Shown: piece after piece, positions 14,534 through 15,831 of the stretch
Numbering within the stretch: the stretch's first letter is position 1
How the letters are laid out: each line of letters opens with the position of its first letter
Origin: Prevotella sp. CAG:755
GTDB taxonomy: Bacteria > Bacteroidota > Bacteroidia > Bacteroidales > Bacteroidaceae
Direction: 5' to 3'
Assembly: GCA_000431275.1 (NCBI GenBank)
Contig: HF989162.1
Location: 9,974-25,804 of the forward strand
DNA: 15,831 nucleotides
Program-made: the position numbers and the translations under genes
The notes under the pieces: generated by a model
What the model was told of the DNA's origin: nothing
The model's input: the letters and a program-made list of their open reading frames with translations, nothing else
Database searches by the model: none

Positions 14534-15787
14534 TCATTCTTCGTCGAGTTTGTGAATGACCAAGCCACTCCGGAGCTTGGGCTCGAACCACGTGGCCTTA
14601 GGAGGCATGATCTTGCCGCTGTCGGCAATCTTCATGATCTGCTCCATTGTCACGGGATATAGGGCGAGCGCCATTTTCATCTCGCCGCTGTCGACGCGCC
14701 GCTTCAACTCTTCAAGACCGCGCAGTCCACCCACAAAGTCTATCCGTTTGTCCGACCGCAGGTCAGTGATGCCCAAAAGCTTGTCGAGTATGAGGCGTGA
14801 AGAGATGTCGACATCAAGGTTTCCGATGGGGTCTGCCGGGTCGAACGTTCCAGGCTTCGCGGTGAGTTTGTACCACGTTCCGCCGACATAAAGAGAGAAT
14901 TCGTGAAGCCGGGCCGGCTTGTAGATTTCGGTCCCAATGCGTTCGACATCGAAGTCTGTGCGCAACGCTTCGACAAACTGCCCTTCGCTCATACCGTTGA
15001 GGTCTTTGACCACGCGGTTATAATCGAGAATGGTGAGCTGCTCGGCGGGGAAACAAACGGCCATGAAGTAATTATATTCTTCATGTCCAGTGCTGTCGGC
15101 GTGAGCGGCTGCCTTTTCGGCGCCCACAAGCGCGGCGGCCGCCGAACGGTGGTGACCGTCGGCGATATAAAGTGCGTCCATCGACGCAAAGGCGTCCGTG
15201 ATAGCCTGCTTGTCGGCTTCGTCGTCGATAACCCAGAACTTATGGCCGAATCCGTCGCCCGGGGCGATGAAGTCGTACTGCGTGGGCTGTGCGGCATACT
15301 TGCGGATGAGTCCTTCGAGCACCTCGTTGTGCCGGTAGGCCAAGAAAACGGGTTCGACATTGGCATTCGTAATGCGCACGTGCCTCATACGATCTTCTTC
15401 CTTGTCGCGGCGCGTGAGCTCATGCTTCTTGATGACGCCGTTCATATAGTCCGGCACATAGGTGCAAAGCACGATACCATACTGCGTCTTTCCGTTCATT
15501 TCCTGAGCGTAGAGGTAGTAGTTCTCCGTGTCGTCCTGAACGAGCCACTGTTCGTTCTGGAACTTTTCGAAATTCTCCTTGGCACGTTCGTATATCTGGG
15601 GATCATATTCGTCGAAGCCGTCGGGAAACTCAATCTCGGGCTTGATGATATGATAGAGCGACTTCTCATTGTCGCCGGCCTCAGCCTTGGCCTCGTCAGA
15701 GCTGAGCACATCATAGGGACGCGAGGCTACCTGCTCGACAAGCGACTTGGGCGGCCTTAGTCCTTTGAATGGTTTTACGACTACCAT
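14534..15787 (-). CDS. DUF1015 family protein
   Basis: A 417-residue cytoplasmic protein of the DUF1015 family, essentially full length. I chose ATG at 15787 (MVVVKPFKGLRPP) over the TTG at 15808, because the family begins with a similar phrase and the extra seven residues add nothing recognisable. Visible landmarks are VASRPYDVLSSDEA near the start, EKSLYHIIKPEI at about 42-53, and the strongly conserved YIADGHHRSAAAA with Asp210-Gly-His-His-Arg214. The DGHHR motif resembles the DGxxR signature of ParB/sulfiredoxin-fold proteins, which include free-serine kinases. In Bacteroidota such genes often sit next to serine-biosynthesis genes (serC, serA), but the upstream gene lies outside the window, so that context cannot be confirmed. 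The 44 bases upstream show no clear promoter. A strong terminator follows at 14430-14467. Confidence 0.85.
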   Translation of the reverse strand: MVVVKPFKGLRPPKSLVEQVASRPYDVLSSDEAKAEAGDNEKSLYHIIKPEIEFPDGFDEYDPQIYERAKENFEKFQNEQWLVQDDTENYYLYAQEMNGKTQYGIVLCTYVPDYMNGVIKKHELTRRDKEEDRMRHVRITNANVEPVFLAYRHNEVLEGLIRKYAAQPTQYDFIAPGDGFGHKFWVIDDEADKQAITDAFASMDALYIADGHHRSAAAALVGAEKAAAHADSTGHEEYNYFMAVCFPAEQLTILDYNRVVKDLNGMSEGQFVEALRTDFDVERIGTEIYKPARLHEFSLYVGGTWYKLTAKPGTFDPADPIGNLDVDISSRLILDKLLGITDLRSDKRIDFVGGLRGLEELKRRVDSGEMKMALALYPVTMEQIMKIADSGKIMPPKATWFEPKLRSGLVIHKLDEE

Positions 15788-15831
15788 AGTAGTATTGCTT
15801 GAGTTCAACTTATAAATGCAACTTTTTGGGT

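Noticed and set aside
14903..15760. A 285-codon plus-strand open frame opposite the DUF1015 gene
   Set aside because: It is an antisense shadow; the opposite strand encodes a full-length conserved family with its own terminator.

Overview
This window is a piece of chromosome from a Bacteroidota bacterium, most likely order Bacteroidales, with a GC content somewhat above 50% by eye. The evidence is as follows. Several intergenic regions carry the Bacteroidota promoter signature (TTTG or TTG about 19-21 bases upstream of TAnnTTTG). Shine-Dalgarno sequences are weak and A-rich. The tRNA genes do not encode CCA. The gene order aconitase - isocitrate dehydrogenase - citrate synthase is the one known from Bacteroides. 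I cannot name the genus. I see no rRNA, CRISPR array, insertion sequence, phage gene or complete mobile element. Apart from one short gene, everything lies on the minus strand.

Layout from high to low coordinates, which is the direction of transcription for most genes. (a) 15787-14534 is a DUF1015 protein with a strong terminator, followed by a gene-free stretch of about 490 bases that ends in the promoter of tRNA-Lys(CTT), which has its own terminator. (b) 13862-12688 is a two-gene unit: a YigZ/IMPACT protein, then a GNAT acetyltransferase. (c) 12465-7673 is the oxidative half of the Krebs cycle as a tight operon: aconitase, isocitrate dehydrogenase (8-base overlap) and citrate synthase (7-base gap). 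A recognisable promoter lies about 125 bases before aconitase. Together these enzymes turn acetyl-CoA plus oxaloacetate into 2-oxoglutarate for glutamate synthesis. (d) A gene-free stretch of about 450 bases is followed by a four-tRNA cluster (Gly-GCC, Leu-CAG, Leu-GAG, Gly-GCC) and an uncharacterised 208-residue protein. (e) A small Dabb-domain gene on the plus strand faces that protein, with a shared hairpin terminator between them. (f) 5675-1 is a probable three-gene operon: an MltF-like lipoprotein transglycosylase, a large Dna2-like nuclease-helicase (8-base overlap) and a secreted S9 peptidase whose C-terminal catalytic half lies outside the window.

The most unusual signal is a degenerate repeat with a strict 21-base period and a core like GACAGAAAATnCGG. 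It appears as about four units in the gap after citrate synthase and as three to four units, inverted, in the gap after the DUF1015 gene. It also appears as two to three units inside the helicase gene, where 21 bases equal seven codons and the reading frame is kept. I do not recognise this as a named repeat family. It looks like a dispersed microrepeat that can sit in either spacer DNA or coding DNA. Other points worth a second look are the missing second lobe of the MltF binding domain, two overlapping face-to-face promoters at 5683-5702, mixed cofactor-specificity residues in the isocitrate dehydrogenase, and a yigZ promoter placed so close to the start codon that the mRNA may be leaderless.
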